Shown here in pieces: positions 10,389 through 21,076 of a stretch of DNA of 64,000 nucleotides. The DNA is taken from NCBI GenBank assembly GCA_040954595.2, contig CM082592.2, positions 3,596,001-3,660,000 of the forward strand, read 5' to 3'. The DNA comes from Balanoglossus misakiensis. Lineage: Eukaryota > Hemichordata. How positions within the stretch are numbered: the first letter of the stretch is position 1; every line of letters starts with the position of its first letter. The position numbers and the translations under genes were made by a program. The notes under the pieces are model-generated. The model saw only the letters and a program-made list of their open reading frames with translations, did not search any database and was not told the DNA's origin.

Positions 10389-10874
10389 ATGGAGAGATTT
10401 CTTGTAATATTTACAACGTGTTTCATGGTCGCCTTGTCTGCAGAATTGCCAACCGTGTTAGTAGGTGATTTGTACGTCGGCTTATCACCTATATTTTATC
10501 CGAGTGCGTGTATTAATGAGAGTGGTGCAAGTTGTTTGCGTGAAATAAATGGATTGGTGTATGTAGACTGCGACAGACGGCTATGCGAACGCCCCTTTTC
10601 GCTCTCTCGTTGCACTGGGCAACAACCAGGCTATAATAAGGGTGACCACGGAGAAGTTTGGGTGGAACCGGATAAGGGGTGTCGCTTTCTCGGAGGTTAC
10701 TGCGCTTACACGGGTCGCAACAATCTTGTCGGCATTTGTGTTCCGGCGTGGAAAAGGGACGTCGACCAACGTTTATTTCCTAAGTTGGTACCTCGTAATA
10801 GTATATGTCTAAGCAAATGTGACACGGATGTAGAACTATGGGGTGGTGACGCATCATTCTGTACTTGTGGTTAA
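10389..10874 (+). CDS. Secreted cysteine-rich protein, 161 residues
   Basis: A signal peptide is evident (MERFLVIFTTCFMVALSAE), followed by a mature chain of about 143 residues with many cysteines and no transmembrane segment, ending in CTCG. One NES sequon is present. It is tightly packed between a divergent gene (58 bp away) and the membrane glycoprotein gene starting at 10991 on the same strand. No family is recognised. Secretion from infected cells is the natural inference. Confidence 0.7.
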   Translation: MERFLVIFTTCFMVALSAELPTVLVGDLYVGLSPIFYPSACINESGASCLREINGLVYVDCDRRLCERPFSLSRCTGQQPGYNKGDHGEVWVEPDKGCRFLGGYCAYTGRNNLVGICVPAWKRDVDQRLFPKLVPRNSICLSKCDTDVELWGGDASFCTCG

Positions 10875-10990
10875 TGTCATCCTTCCAATTGTCGCCCACA
10901 CGTAACGTCCTCTAACCCAATCTATTATTGGCGATTTATCGGTATTATTAACATGCTCAGAGGTTGAACAGAACGAAACGACTAGTTGAT

Positions 10991-12223
10991 ATGACAGTTA
11001 TGTTTATCGTAACTGTCTTTTTACTGCATTGTTTATGTTTATCCCAAACATTTTCATATATCTGTACAGAAGATCACAGCCATTGTGCAGGTCCTATCAC
11101 CGAGTTAATGCGCGCATTCGATGTTGAATACTCACTAACGGCATACCATCTAATTCCGGCAGACAATGAGGAAGTGTCTTGTAAACACTTTTCTACAGCG
11201 TTAGAATGCACTTGCACAAGCAGCGATGTCGTTATTCATTATCCTGCGGATCACCTGATAACACTCCAGCGGAAAAACGACGACGTAATCACGGTTCTAC
11301 CAGGATGTAATTCGACGTTTCGGATAGTCATAACTGATCCCATGCTATCCGCAGATAGCGCCACCATGGGGCAAGAACCATACTGGTTGCGTGGGCCAGC
11401 CTGCGGATTGTTTGTAATACAGCGAGGCAACATAGTTTTGAAAGACATCACCGTTGACAACTCGGTTTGCATGCAAACCCTTGAAATTGAATACGGGTGT
11501 TGGCATAGGGTCGAGTCTGCGGCCATATTTGTTACGGGGTTACATATAGTTTCTGATATTAAACTCAGTAATCTGAAAGTGGTGACGTCCGATAGAGATG
11601 GGAAGGAATGGAACGTCCCTCCTTTGCTCGCATATTTTGCGAGTTCGTCCGCGTTTGAGGTTCTTCGTTTGCAAAATATTACCATTGACGAGATAGCGAA
11701 CGTGTCAGTCAAATTTGAACAGTGCGTTGGCCAAGCACATGTAGGCACTAAGCACGGCGCCGAAGCTACTGTTGTCGTAGAATATTTTCCCCTTCTTGAC
11801 ACAAAACCATTGATTGTAGATACTCCTGTTACTAGAATTTTTGATATGTCCCAATGGCTAGGACCCACTCTCTTGTACAAAATATACGCAGACTATCGGC
11901 GCCAAGATCGAAACGAATGGACACTTTACTTGTTTGGTGCATTAATAGTGATTGCTATTACGTTCGTTGTTATTCAGATTACTATATGGTTTTGCAGGGT
12001 CGACTCTGGCAGTCACCCAGGAGATATTTACGACGCATTAGGAGCAGTTGCTATGGACAAATTAAAACAACGCAAGAAGCGTAGACACCAACACGAGACC
12101 AAAAACTCTCATTACAACAAATATTCTGACTTTCGCAAATTGTATCATTCGTCTGACGAGGATGACGCAAATCGAGTTGTGTTTGACCAGTCACAGAGAT
12201 TTTTACACAATGATAGACTATAG
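10991..12223 (+). CDS. Type I membrane glycoprotein, 410 residues
   Basis: The frame is open from 10964 but the first in-frame ATG is 10991, which gives a clean signal peptide (MTVMFIVTVFLLHCLCLSQ). The ectodomain has about 290 residues with several sequons (NST, NIT, NVS). A transmembrane segment at about 312-334 (LFGALIVIAITFVVIQIT) precedes a 76-residue cytoplasmic tail with a basic patch (KLKQRKKRRHQH) and an acidic SSDEDD patch. The central ectodomain alternates short strand-like stretches around IVLKDITVDN and LRLQNITIDE, reminiscent of beta-helix repeats; this is a weak impression. AATAAA at 12312 could end the transcript. It converges with the coiled-coil gene on the minus strand. Confidence 0.78.
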   Translation: MTVMFIVTVFLLHCLCLSQTFSYICTEDHSHCAGPITELMRAFDVEYSLTAYHLIPADNEEVSCKHFSTALECTCTSSDVVIHYPADHLITLQRKNDDVITVLPGCNSTFRIVITDPMLSADSATMGQEPYWLRGPACGLFVIQRGNIVLKDITVDNSVCMQTLEIEYGCWHRVESAAIFVTGLHIVSDIKLSNLKVVTSDRDGKEWNVPPLLAYFASSSAFEVLRLQNITIDEIANVSVKFEQCVGQAHVGTKHGAEATVVVEYFPLLDTKPLIVDTPVTRIFDMSQWLGPTLLYKIYADYRRQDRNEWTLYLFGALIVIAITFVVIQITIWFCRVDSGSHPGDIYDALGAVAMDKLKQRKKRRHQHETKNSHYNKYSDFRKLYHSSDEDDANRVVFDQSQRFLHNDRL

Positions 12224-12425
12224 ACAAACGCAAAATACATACAATTAAATTACAGCTAGACCGGTTTTGGTAATATTTGACACACTTTTATTTCCACCTT
12301 TGATACAACACAATAAACCTGACGTAGGTAATATTTCCACTCAATTTGTCTGCTTGTTTCTTCGCATATACACACGGCGATCCCTGTTGAATATTTGGTC
12401 CCAAGGGTTGTTGTTGTTGTATCAA

Positions 12426-13565
12426 CTACTCCGAGTCCGAAATACACTCCCATGAATTTGTAGGCGAATCGTCCGTTGCGTCGTTAGTGGGCTTGAGTTG
12501 GTAATCATTCAACTATATACATAAGGAATAAAATTAACATGGTCAAAATGGGTGATGTAGTGTATTGACACACTCACAAAAATGTATTTTGGCAATTACT
12601 ATACCTGGCGCATACAGTCTTGTAATTTATCCTTGCATTGGTCAAGTTCTGTGAAGGTAGCATGTTTTTCACGCTCAGCCCTCAACAATTGTCTCCTGAG
12701 TAAATCTAATTCGTTTTGCATGGACTCGCACAGTGGCTGTAAATCATCCTTTACCGATTGTCGTGGTTCCTCTACCTATATAGAAAATGTATATGAATGG
12801 TGAGACGACTACGGGAAATTATATGCAAGAGAAATACTACACTGATAAGTAACAATGACAGTCTGTATTCACCCGTTGTTGTTTTTGTAGTATGTTGTTA
12901 TCTTCCAGAATCTGTTGTCTTTCACGTTTAAGATCATCGATCTGAGCCTCTAGAGATTTTATCAGAGTTTTGGTGGCGCGAGAGTATGTAGTCAGTTCAG
13001 TTGTGGTACAGTCGTTTTTCATAGTCAGACAGTGTATCTGGTCCGCTGCAAACTCTTTGTACTTTATCAACTGTTTGTTTTCTTCGTCCATTTCCTTAGC
13101 ATTAGCCTCGTACTTTGCGGCCTGTTTATGCAATTGTTCTATTTGTTTGACAGTAGACGATTTAAATTTGAGAAGATCGCGAATTTGTTTCTCTAAAACC
13201 TGATTGCGTTTTCCCAGAGTGGCGACTGCTTCATCGACATCATTTCTTTCTTGTTGGTCAAAGTTCTGCCCATGCTGGTGTTGGTCAATGATTTTATCCT
13301 GTAGCGTCTCAATGAGTTTTCTCAAAGATTGAACTCGTTCTCTTTCAGCCAGTAGTTCATTTAGCTGTGGTTGTTCGTCAGTCTTCTGCGACTGCAGGTG
13401 TTTAATTGTCATCTGCATATGTTCTACATCTCGTAGCCTGTCTTTGTCGTGAGTCGCTCTAATTTTCATCGCGATGCCTAAGTCGGTCGTCACTTCTTTC
13501 AATTTAGTGATCAAACCGTTTATATTATCTACGTTATGTGCTGGAGACTGTCGTGCGTTCGCCAT
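12426..13565 (-). CDS. Three-exon coiled-coil protein, about 316 residues
   Basis: Exon 1 (13565-12873) encodes a long heptad-rich coiled coil. The frame would stop soon after, but a donor (GTGAAT at 12872) joins an acceptor (CTATATAG ending 12776). Exon 2 (12775-12605) continues as coiled coil (LDLLRRQLLRAEREKH). A second donor (GTATAG at 12604) joins an acceptor (GTATATAG ending 12513) and exon 3 (12512-12426) gives a polar, acidic tail ending in SDSE. All junctions are phase 0, introns are 97 and 92 bp, and the total is 951 nt. A TATA box lies about 40 nt upstream (CTTATATATC at 13600). A minus-strand AATAAA is at 12292-12287. The function is unknown; a structural or tegument-like scaffold is possible. 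The splicing is inferred, not proven. Confidence 0.75.
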
Positions 13566-13650
13566 GGCTGGTTATCTGCGAGGTGACTACACCATCACGC
13601 TTATATATCATCGAAATGGCATTTGTTTAACACAAGCACGTTAACTGTTC

Positions 13651-13763
13651 TAGACTCTCTCACAGCCGTTTGGCAAGAGAGAAACACCTTCTGGTGTTGT
13701 GGACACACATGCAATCAGACTATGAGCCTGCATGGACGGCGAGAGGGGCTGTGAGAGAGTCTA
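13651..13763. mobile_element. Short inverted-repeat element
   Basis: TAGACTCTCTCACAGCC at the left end and its reverse complement at the right end enclose about 80 bp. It looks like a very small MITE close to the coiled-coil gene promoter. Confidence 0.6.
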
Positions 13764-13881
13764 TATACATGTAATCAGAGATCTGCCCACGGTGGTCGGC
13801 GCCGGTCGCGCGCGACCGGCACTCTCAGGCCGAGACCAGAACAAAAAGGTCGCGACCATTGCTATTGTTCGCTGTGATACA

Positions 13882-14072
13882 CGCACTTTGGCGTGAGAAA
13901 TTTTCTTTTTCGGCGGAAATCAAACACATGGGACCAGAGAGTCCACAAAGACAGCCGCTAAACTGTCGATAACAAGGTCGCACGCGTTCGACTGACCGTG
14001 CGCGGTACATCGGGTCTACAGCTGGATGCAGCCGGCTGGGTCCCGCGATCGCGCGCGACCATCCACTCTTGA
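13882..14072 (-). repeat. Dispersed repeat, inverted relative to 8772-8965
   Basis: About 190 bp sharing ATGTACCGCGCACGGTCA and other blocks with 8772-8965 on the opposite strand. No coding role is seen. The rest of 13764-14428 shows no gene. Confidence 0.7.
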
Positions 14073-14428
14073 GATCGACTCCAAAGTCGTTGTCACGGTC
14101 GGGATTGCTAATTGCCTCGATCGGTATAAAATTGTAGTCAATGAAACCCCAAAAATCGTCATCATTGTTGATGTGGCTGTCATGAAAATGTCCAGCGAAA
14201 AATTTGCTGTCTTCCGGGTTTACAAAGCAAAGGAAAGACGCATACTGTCAAAGGTCACGTAATTAGGTCATGTCGACAACGCTTACATCGAGCTCATGAA
14301 TAGTAATAATCTCATTAATATGCATGAGCCCGACAACCACTTCGTTTTGGCTCGGCAAAACCCTGTCATGTTCATGTGATACCAAATGTCGTAATATTAA
14401 CGTACAGTTTGACTAAAAGGGATAAACC

Positions 14429-14731
14429 ATGTCGGATTTTATGCATCTATATTTCACCACGTGTTGTATGTTGGCCTTAGCGTCAAATTTCGCGTATAGC
14501 CACACCTTGCATAGCATTAACAGCTCATCGGATAGCATCCGAAGCCCCGAAACATTACCCATACAAACAGAGGAAGCCATTGACGACGTTGTGTCGCCAC
14601 CAAACAGAGATGAGAATAGAATCAATTCGTCTCATGCTAAGAGCGCTATTGAAAACAAAACAATATTCACAATGCATGACTACAGACAACTGAAAACTCG
14701 TCTGACCAATGTCACACACGTACAAGCGTAG
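14429..14731 (+). CDS. Small secreted glycoprotein, 100 residues
   Basis: A hydrophobic N-terminus (LYFTTCCMLALASNFAYS) looks like a signal peptide. The remaining ~75 residues are polar, without cysteines, and contain several sequons (NSS, NKT, NVT), so the product would be a short heavily glycosylated secreted peptide. The ATG sits in a good context (AAACCATGT). It is also conceivable that this is the first exon of a longer spliced gene, as in the TGF-beta-like gene at 30544, but I could not identify a partner exon. Confidence 0.5.
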   Translation: MSDFMHLYFTTCCMLALASNFAYSHTLHSINSSSDSIRSPETLPIQTEEAIDDVVSPPNRDENRINSSHAKSAIENKTIFTMHDYRQLKTRLTNVTHVQA

Positions 14732-15273
14732 TCGATGTGACTAGTAGACACGTACATGTATGTACAACCTATTACGTAGTAGGGAAGCGGATAAGACATG
14801 CCAGAAGGTTCATGCGCAAGTGGGATTGTATTCCACGCGCCTTTCGCAGACTAGATACATGACATCACGGACAAGATACTTCCCAAATTCGATACATTAC
14901 GTCATGTACAGGAGGCCATCCGGACCAGCCGCCTTTTGCAAATTCAAAACATGGTGTCATAGGTAACAAATAAAACGATGCACAGAAATACAAAGTATGC
15001 ATCAAATCATGACGCAAGAGTTTGATTCTTTCGCAATAGTGATGAATTGTAGTCATGACTAACAGAAGCGCGTTAGTTATTTTACCGACGTCAACGAACG
15101 TGACATAAGCACAAAGTAACAAGAATGCCCTGACCACTCACGATTGTTATTTAAATTAGCGCCATATATGAGGTCACCAGTATAAAACCGAGTAGAATGG
15201 CTAAGATAAAGAGAACTGACTGATGCTCTGACACATGTATGTGTGTTGAACGCCTGCGTGTACGGTGAGAATA
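14732..15273. promoter_or_regulatory. Intergenic region with kinase promoter
   Basis: No coding frame is supported. A TATA box (TATAAAACC at 15181) lies 93 nt before the kinase ATG and is a plausible promoter. Confidence 0.5.
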
Positions 15274-16992
15274 ATGAGTTCTGGTGCCTCTGGTTCCGAT
15301 TTTGCCTACCTATATCGTCGTGTGATTCAACTTTCTGAACCATCCAACGAAACAATCCCGAATGATGTGGACGATAGTTTTCATGCCAAAGGCACGTACG
15401 GCCTCTGCCAATTTCGACCAAGAAGCGGGACCATCGTCAAACAGAGTCGTGGATTCAAGAGAGACCGGACGAAGTTACATATCAAGAATAATTTTATTAC
15501 TAATCTGGAGACATCTCTCGCCAAAGAGGCTCTCATTATGCGATACCTGAACAAAAAAGATGCGACGTCGTACAGATATCTTCCGAAACTGCTATCTTTT
15601 CAGATCGTGGCTTACAGACACTCGTCTGGAAACATAATTCGGATGGTTCCGGAACTGCAAATGGAATTTGCCGGAGTAGACCTGCACAGGTTTTGCATCG
15701 TAGATGGCAATCTTGTCAACGTTCAACACTTACTGAAACAAGCATTAGAAGCGCTGCAGTTTCTCAGTGCGCATGGGGTACTTCATTGCGATATCACGTT
15801 GTCGAACATTACTTTCCATCGGGAACTGTCTCGGTTTAAGTTGATCGACTTCGGGTATGCTGAATTTATTCATGCAGATATTGTCGATAAAATGGCGTTC
15901 ACGTCACCGCATTCTGAGATTCCACTTGGTGCGTCTCGCATGAAGGCGCTACAGACAGGAAATAGTCCATATTCTAAATCGCATTTACCTCGCGGTATCT
16001 TGTTGCATTCTCTGGACCCGTGTCCTGAAGAAAATACAATCAGTGCATGCACTCAGACGACACCGTTGCCGTACTATGACCCAAGTATTGCTCTGTCAGA
16101 TGAAATAGAAACAGAATCATATAGCCATGAGAGTGATTGTTTTTCGTTGGCATGTGCAGCGGTGATGGTAATGGGTCTTCCCATGTACAGAGATAGAGAC
16201 CTCGCGACAGTCACTTATCATATTCTACAATCTGTGACATGCCCGGTCCAAGCTCAACGTTGTATCGACCACTTAACGCGTGTCTGTCGCTCAATTAACT
16301 TACTTAGAGGGCCACTCGACGACATCGAAATTGCGTTCTGGAAGTCAATGATAAACAAAGATATACGACTGATACATGAACTGGGATTCAACTATCTGGG
16401 ACCAAGGCTTCTCGATCGAGTTAATTGGATATACGGCGACTATGTAGTTAAAGCCCTGAAATCGATGTTGCACCCTATCAGAAGTTTTAGATCACCTGCG
16501 GCTGATACTCTGCTTCTTTTGGATCAAGTGCCACATGTAACTGCTGATTATGACACGGATGTAGATGGCCTATCTCACGCTCGTCAACTCACAGACAGGT
16601 ATATAGTCCACACAGCCAAGTACACTATCAGTCCGTCACACGACATCCCAGTTGCATCAATCACTCTGGCAACGCGTGTAGATGGACACCGATTTGTGCC
16701 AATATTCACTGATGATCGTCTCGTCGTTAAGTGGTTCAATATTACATGCCCACGTGTTCACTATAAAAACGTCATAACGAAACTTCTCTGTGGCATATAT
16801 CGCTCCCATTCCAAAGGAAGCCCGTCGCTTCAGGTACCTCGTGAGAGACTATTATCTCTCCGATTTGAGGTTTTGCACAAACACGAGCGTGGCTTAATTC
16901 ACTCGTGTTTTGTGGAAACATTCGGCGCTATCTACGTACATGACAAAATGATCGTAAATGCAGTGGATATTGACGTCGATTTGACCGAATAG
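15274..16992 (+). CDS. Serine/threonine protein kinase-like protein
   Basis: The frame is open from 15265 (GTG) but the first ATG is 15274, giving 572 residues. The kinase core is clear: the catalytic loop reads HCDITLSN at residues 171-178, with the catalytic Asp173 and metal-binding Asn178. The DFG motif (LIDFGYAEF) has its Asp at 192. The usual lysine of HRDxK is replaced by threonine and the Arg of HRD by Cys, so it is a divergent kinase, as in many large DNA viruses. About 300 residues after the activation region show no known domain. It is followed after 15 bp by the gene at 17008 on the same strand, so the two may be co-transcribed. A role in phosphorylating viral or host proteins is inferred. 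Confidence 0.88.
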   Translation: MSSGASGSDFAYLYRRVIQLSEPSNETIPNDVDDSFHAKGTYGLCQFRPRSGTIVKQSRGFKRDRTKLHIKNNFITNLETSLAKEALIMRYLNKKDATSYRYLPKLLSFQIVAYRHSSGNIIRMVPELQMEFAGVDLHRFCIVDGNLVNVQHLLKQALEALQFLSAHGVLHCDITLSNITFHRELSRFKLIDFGYAEFIHADIVDKMAFTSPHSEIPLGASRMKALQTGNSPYSKSHLPRGILLHSLDPCPEENTISACTQTTPLPYYDPSIALSDEIETESYSHESDCFSLACAAVMVMGLPMYRDRDLATVTYHILQSVTCPVQAQRCIDHLTRVCRSINLLRGPLDDIEIAFWKSMINKDIRLIHELGFNYLGPRLLDRVNWIYGDYVVKALKSMLHPIRSFRSPAADTLLLLDQVPHVTADYDTDVDGLSHARQLTDRYIVHTAKYTISPSHDIPVASITLATRVDGHRFVPIFTDDRLVVKWFNITCPRVHYKNVITKLLCGIYRSHSKGSPSLQVPRERLLSLRFEVLHKHERGLIHSCFVETFGAIYVHDKMIVNAVDIDVDLTE

Positions 16993-17007
16993 AACTTCGA
17001 CATTAGG

Positions 17008-17736
17008 ATGGACGGATGCGAATACCGGGTAGTGCATTCCACCAACAGGCGCGCAGAGATGGTTTTCTTCATGGTTAACATCGTCTCATCTCAAGTGATT
17101 GGTCATAGGAAACCTCCTGATGACATGGAGATGTCGTCATCGGTACACCTTCGAGGATCTAAACTGCAGCACACAATGTTTGAAGTCGCCAATCCTTTGA
17201 CACACTCGTCCACAGTACTGAACTTCGCTTCTACTGGAGCAACTACTGTTACCGTAAGAGGTAATTACCTACTGAGAACACGAGCCAGTCTGGATTTTGC
17301 TTACCATCAGGGACTGGCTTTCAACAAACGAAGACTGGTGCTGTTACCGTTCTCTACGAATAACTTAAATTACTCTGGGCGTTTGTACGGGGTGATGAAC
17401 CCACACCAGGTCAAAGACTGTCTTTGTAACAGCGAACGGTGTATAGTAGACAAGAACGATCAATTTCCCTCTATAAAATTAACTTTTGAACAAGATGGTT
17501 TAACCAGCCAAAAAGTGTGTTTTCAACTATTTGTCCCAACGATGTCTATTAATACTCAATTTCAAACTTGGGACACGCTTTACGAGAGCAGTCAGAGAAT
17601 GTTAGATATCATACTCCGTTATGCCGATTTTAATCAGGATCTGTGTACTATGTGTGTAAATGCAGAGACGTTAAAAGGCCGCAAACTTTGTAAAAATGAA
17701 GTAGATGAGATATACGATAACTTTAGTCGGGCATAG
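17008..17736 (+). CDS. Uncharacterised 242-residue protein downstream of the kinase
   Basis: An uninterrupted frame starting 15 bp after the kinase stop codon. There is no signal peptide or membrane segment. The sequence has beta-rich, mixed character and a scatter of cysteines. No motif is recognised. Its close spacing behind the kinase suggests coordinated expression. The region that follows (17737-19107) is AT-rich and without a gene. Confidence 0.65.
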   Translation: MDGCEYRVVHSTNRRAEMVFFMVNIVSSQVIGHRKPPDDMEMSSSVHLRGSKLQHTMFEVANPLTHSSTVLNFASTGATTVTVRGNYLLRTRASLDFAYHQGLAFNKRRLVLLPFSTNNLNYSGRLYGVMNPHQVKDCLCNSERCIVDKNDQFPSIKLTFEQDGLTSQKVCFQLFVPTMSINTQFQTWDTLYESSQRMLDIILRYADFNQDLCTMCVNAETLKGRKLCKNEVDEIYDNFSRA

Positions 17737-18748
17737 GTTATTTCACAGCTACCTTACAGTACAATAGCGTAATTTGCGTTGTTTGCATAAAGCAAGTAAT
17801 CGTATAACAAAATGGAAGTTATAACAAACACGCGTTAATGCTTTATATTGACGACAGTGTTGTAATTATTGTTACTACCATGTTTTAATTATTGGAGTTA
17901 TCAGGTATTTCCAATACATGCCTCATTGAAGCCGAAAAATAAGATATTAAATGCATGTTTTAAATAGAATCTGTACGTTCTCCTTATCATGCGTTATGTC
18001 TGGGGCGCGTAAATGGATCACATCTGTACCGAGATAAGTATCTGACGTGAGCAATGTGAAGAATCGTTGAATATGTTATTTCGAACGTTTCAAGAAAATG
18101 CATGACACCTTGTGGCGATGCGAGTTTGTTCAAATGCGTAAATGTTACTTTTATGAAATTGTAGTATTAAAAACAAACTATTTGAGAAATATAGTTTTCT
18201 ATGTCGTCAATTGTGGTGTGTGTGTGTGCGAGTGCGCATGTGTTATTTAGATCACGAAAAAAAATGAGCAGGGAAAACCAATATCCTAAGTCGACCGCGA
18301 GTAGGTTCAGGAACGCACGGATTGCCGCAATAACACGCTTTGATCAGTAGCCATGAAATGTAAACAGGCGATATCGTGGCCTATAATAATTAGTGACGCA
18401 TGCCAGAGTGCGAACGCGGCACTTCCGATCGCATTATTACGGTGGGAAAAAAAACTAAAGTAATTATTGACTGGGCGCACAAAAGCCCGAGTGATGTTAA
18501 CGAAGGCCAGAGAGAATGAAAATCTTGTTTCAGGAGCGGCGAGCGAATATTTTTTTTTTTTAGGCTGAAGGCAAATCCTGTTCTCTGGCATATTTGCACA
18601 GATGCAGACAAGGCGATATAGTTGTTTCCCTTTTTACCAGAAATATCTCAGACAAAAACACTGATACATGTACTTGTAACTGAATGCATAGGCCGCTGGT
18701 CTTTGCACAACATATGTTGTAATGCGGAAGTAGAATTTGCCGAGATCC

Positions 18749-18780
<32 letters not shown>

Positions 18781-19107
18781 AAATCAGCCAAAGTAGAAGT
18801 GGCGATTCCGATGAACAATTTCTTTTTTCTTTAACAGAAACCATAAAATGCGACGCACATACAGGGTGATGTGTCCCCTGTACAACCGAAGTAAGGACCA
18901 TTCTACAGGGAGGGGTGGGCAGCATTAATTCAAGTGTGCAGTCCGCGAAAATAAGTCAGAGCACTTTTAATCGAGTATAGGCTTAGTACCACAGAATTAT
19001 GCCTTTTGCAACGGGAACACTAAATTCGGAAATAATCCCAAAGTACATGATTCTTTAGAATTGAATCCAAACTCAGATCGTTCGCCTCATAGATTAATTC
19101 AATCGTC
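17737..19107. other. Non-coding stretch between viral-like block and E2-like gene
   Basis: No supported gene. It contains AATAAG/AATAAA-like motifs after the 242-residue gene, a GT-rich run near 18215 and a 26-base A run at about 18750-18776 that may be a retroposed tail or microsatellite. From about 18300 the composition is more like ordinary chromosomal DNA. Confidence 0.5.
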
Positions 19108-19398
19108 TATTCTTTACTATCAATCACGTGACCTTGCAATGTGTCCCATGGCGCAGTCGTTTCCGGATGACGGGCAAGCAATATTTCGGCATCCAGTAAA
19201 AGTTTTTCCGAGTATGTTTTTACTTTAGAACCGCCGAACACGTAACATGTATCAGATATGGTGCCTCATTGCATTTCGTCTGCACAGTTTTTGTCTGCAC
19301 CCCGTAAGTCCACGTTGCTGAATTTGCCCGTCATCTGGAAATTTGAAAGCGCACGTAACTGCCGCCTGAGCGCGTCTGACGTCATTTGATATCGAAGA
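19108..19398 (+). repeat. Dispersed ~290-bp repeat, copy 1
   Basis: Near-identical to 24709-25008, which lies in intron 1 of the GFI1-like gene. Shared blocks include TTCTTTACTATCAATCACGTG and GCGTCTGACGTCATTTGATA in the same order and orientation. Here it lies just upstream of the E2-like gene. Confidence 0.9.
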
Positions 19399-19589
19399 AT
19401 ACACATGCCTTGGTAATCCCCTACTGCCTAATTATTGTGGACACCCACGTCCACAAACGAAAACATCTGATTAACGCGCCTGGGCGCGTATGCTGTAAAT
19501 AAAGTTCGAAGACAAGCTCTGGCACAGTATAGTGAAATTTAGACTCGTGTCTAAACCACCGTGCCGGAGTTTTACAGTCAGAAGTTGAA

Positions 19590-20515
19590 ATGTCTCACAA
19601 ACGTGTTTCCAAGCAGTTCCATCGCCTGCTGAAAAATATCGCAAGTTTAAGCGACGGACAAGCCAAAGTGGTCGAATTTTCAGACTCGATGGACGATATC
19701 GCCATCAGGATATGTCCCAACGACGGGCTTTACAAAGACGCCGAGTTTATTTTCAGGGTACGTCTCGTACATTGAGGTGGGCGTGCGCTTTTCATGGAGT
19801 GTGTAGAATTTATGTTCCATTTCAGAACCGGCAGTCGTTTTCTTCTCAAATTTCCCTACCACTTTTAGAGTTTATCGAATCATCTAGAAACAAGGTGTAG
19901 GCATAAAACAACTAGAAATTTGTATCGACAATTTGCTTCGCTTACAAAAAAAAATCCGAAAAGACTCCTTATTTTAACGCAATAAAATTAAATTGAAGTA
20001 CCATGATGTTCGCCACGGCCATTGTTAATGTGTTCTAAGAAATGAGGTCACGATTTTCAACGTAAAATCTACATTCCTCTATCAATGCCGGACTTAACCT
20101 AGTTTCTTTGCTGGTTCATTTACAGATCGAACTCGATGACAGATACCCTCGAGTTGCACCAACTGTTTCTTGTGAAACTCCAATATATCACCCTAATATA
20201 AATGCTTACGACGGGAATCTGTACGACAACGTCTGCGTGAGCGTTCTCTCCGACTGGACCCCGGATGTGGACCTGGAGAGCCTCGCCCAAGCGATACTTT
20301 TCCTGTTCTACCAGCCGAACCTGAGCGACCCGCTGTCTGAGATGTTCACGGACTCTCAGACCGTGGGCGAGTACGAAGCCAAAGTGGAGAGGTCGCTGAG
20401 GGGAGAGCTGGTGGATGGGGTTGTTTTCCAGAAAAACTGTAGCGGTGTTGCAGGGGGCGCGAACGACAACCGAGAGAGCGTCCCGTCCGCGCGAGGAGAA
20501 CAGAAGCCACGATGA
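19590..20515 (+). CDS. Two-exon ubiquitin-conjugating enzyme (E2)-like protein
   Basis: Exon 1 (19590-19757) ends at a donor CAGG/GTACGT and exon 2 (20126-20515) begins after TTCATTTACAG. The junction is phase 0 and gives 185 residues. The product shows the UBC core: a strand ending RIELDDRYP, then a proline-rich turn (AP), the HPN motif at residues 78-80 and the active-site cysteine at about 93 (NVCVSVLSDWTP), followed by the conserved tryptophan-proline and a PNLSDPL loop. Known E2 enzymes carry ubiquitin or a ubiquitin-like protein on that cysteine. The gap from HPN to the cysteine is a few residues longer than usual. Exon 2 is more GC-rich than the flanks. The intron suggests a host gene, but capture by the element cannot be excluded. 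Confidence 0.82.
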
Positions 20516-21076
20516 TGACGGACAAGTGAAAATGGCCCCCTGTCTCCCGCGGATGGGTGAAGCTAAACTAGAAAGTGGACACACTGAAATATTTCAACGT
20601 ACAAACCAACAGTAGCTGTGCGTAGTTAAACACAGTCATTCTTTTGCATTATGTTTTCCGATCAGATAAATGATGTCTAAATATATCAGAAGGAGTCAGA
20701 GTATGACACGTCATGAATTCTCGTACAAATTCATACATGTATACATGCATGCATGTGGCGGTCTGCCGGATGACATGTCACAAGCAGTGGGGGCAACCCT
20801 TTTATCCTTCGCTTGTTAGTACCTTACAACTCATGGGTCAGTCAATTATGCCAGATATGCAAGAATTTATCCACGCTATTACAAACGCATGTATATAACA
20901 GGTGGTCATCCCTGACCGAAGTCATTGGACAAGGGTTGTATGCCTAGACATATGTCTGCATTCGCGCATTATACTTCCTACTGAAAGAACTGCCAATACG
21001 CGGGGCACAAGCACTGCATAGCCATAACTGTATCGACAGGACCGGATTCACACCTTGAACATTATCAACGAGAAAC
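20516..21076. other. Intergenic stretch
   Basis: No coding frame is supported. It holds ATGCATGCATG-type alternating runs near 20740 and a TATA-like GTATATAAC at about 20890, which is far from the next ATG at 21077. Confidence 0.4.

Noticed and set aside
18750-18776. A run as the tail of a processed gene
   Set aside because: No coding remnant or target-site duplication could be identified next to it.
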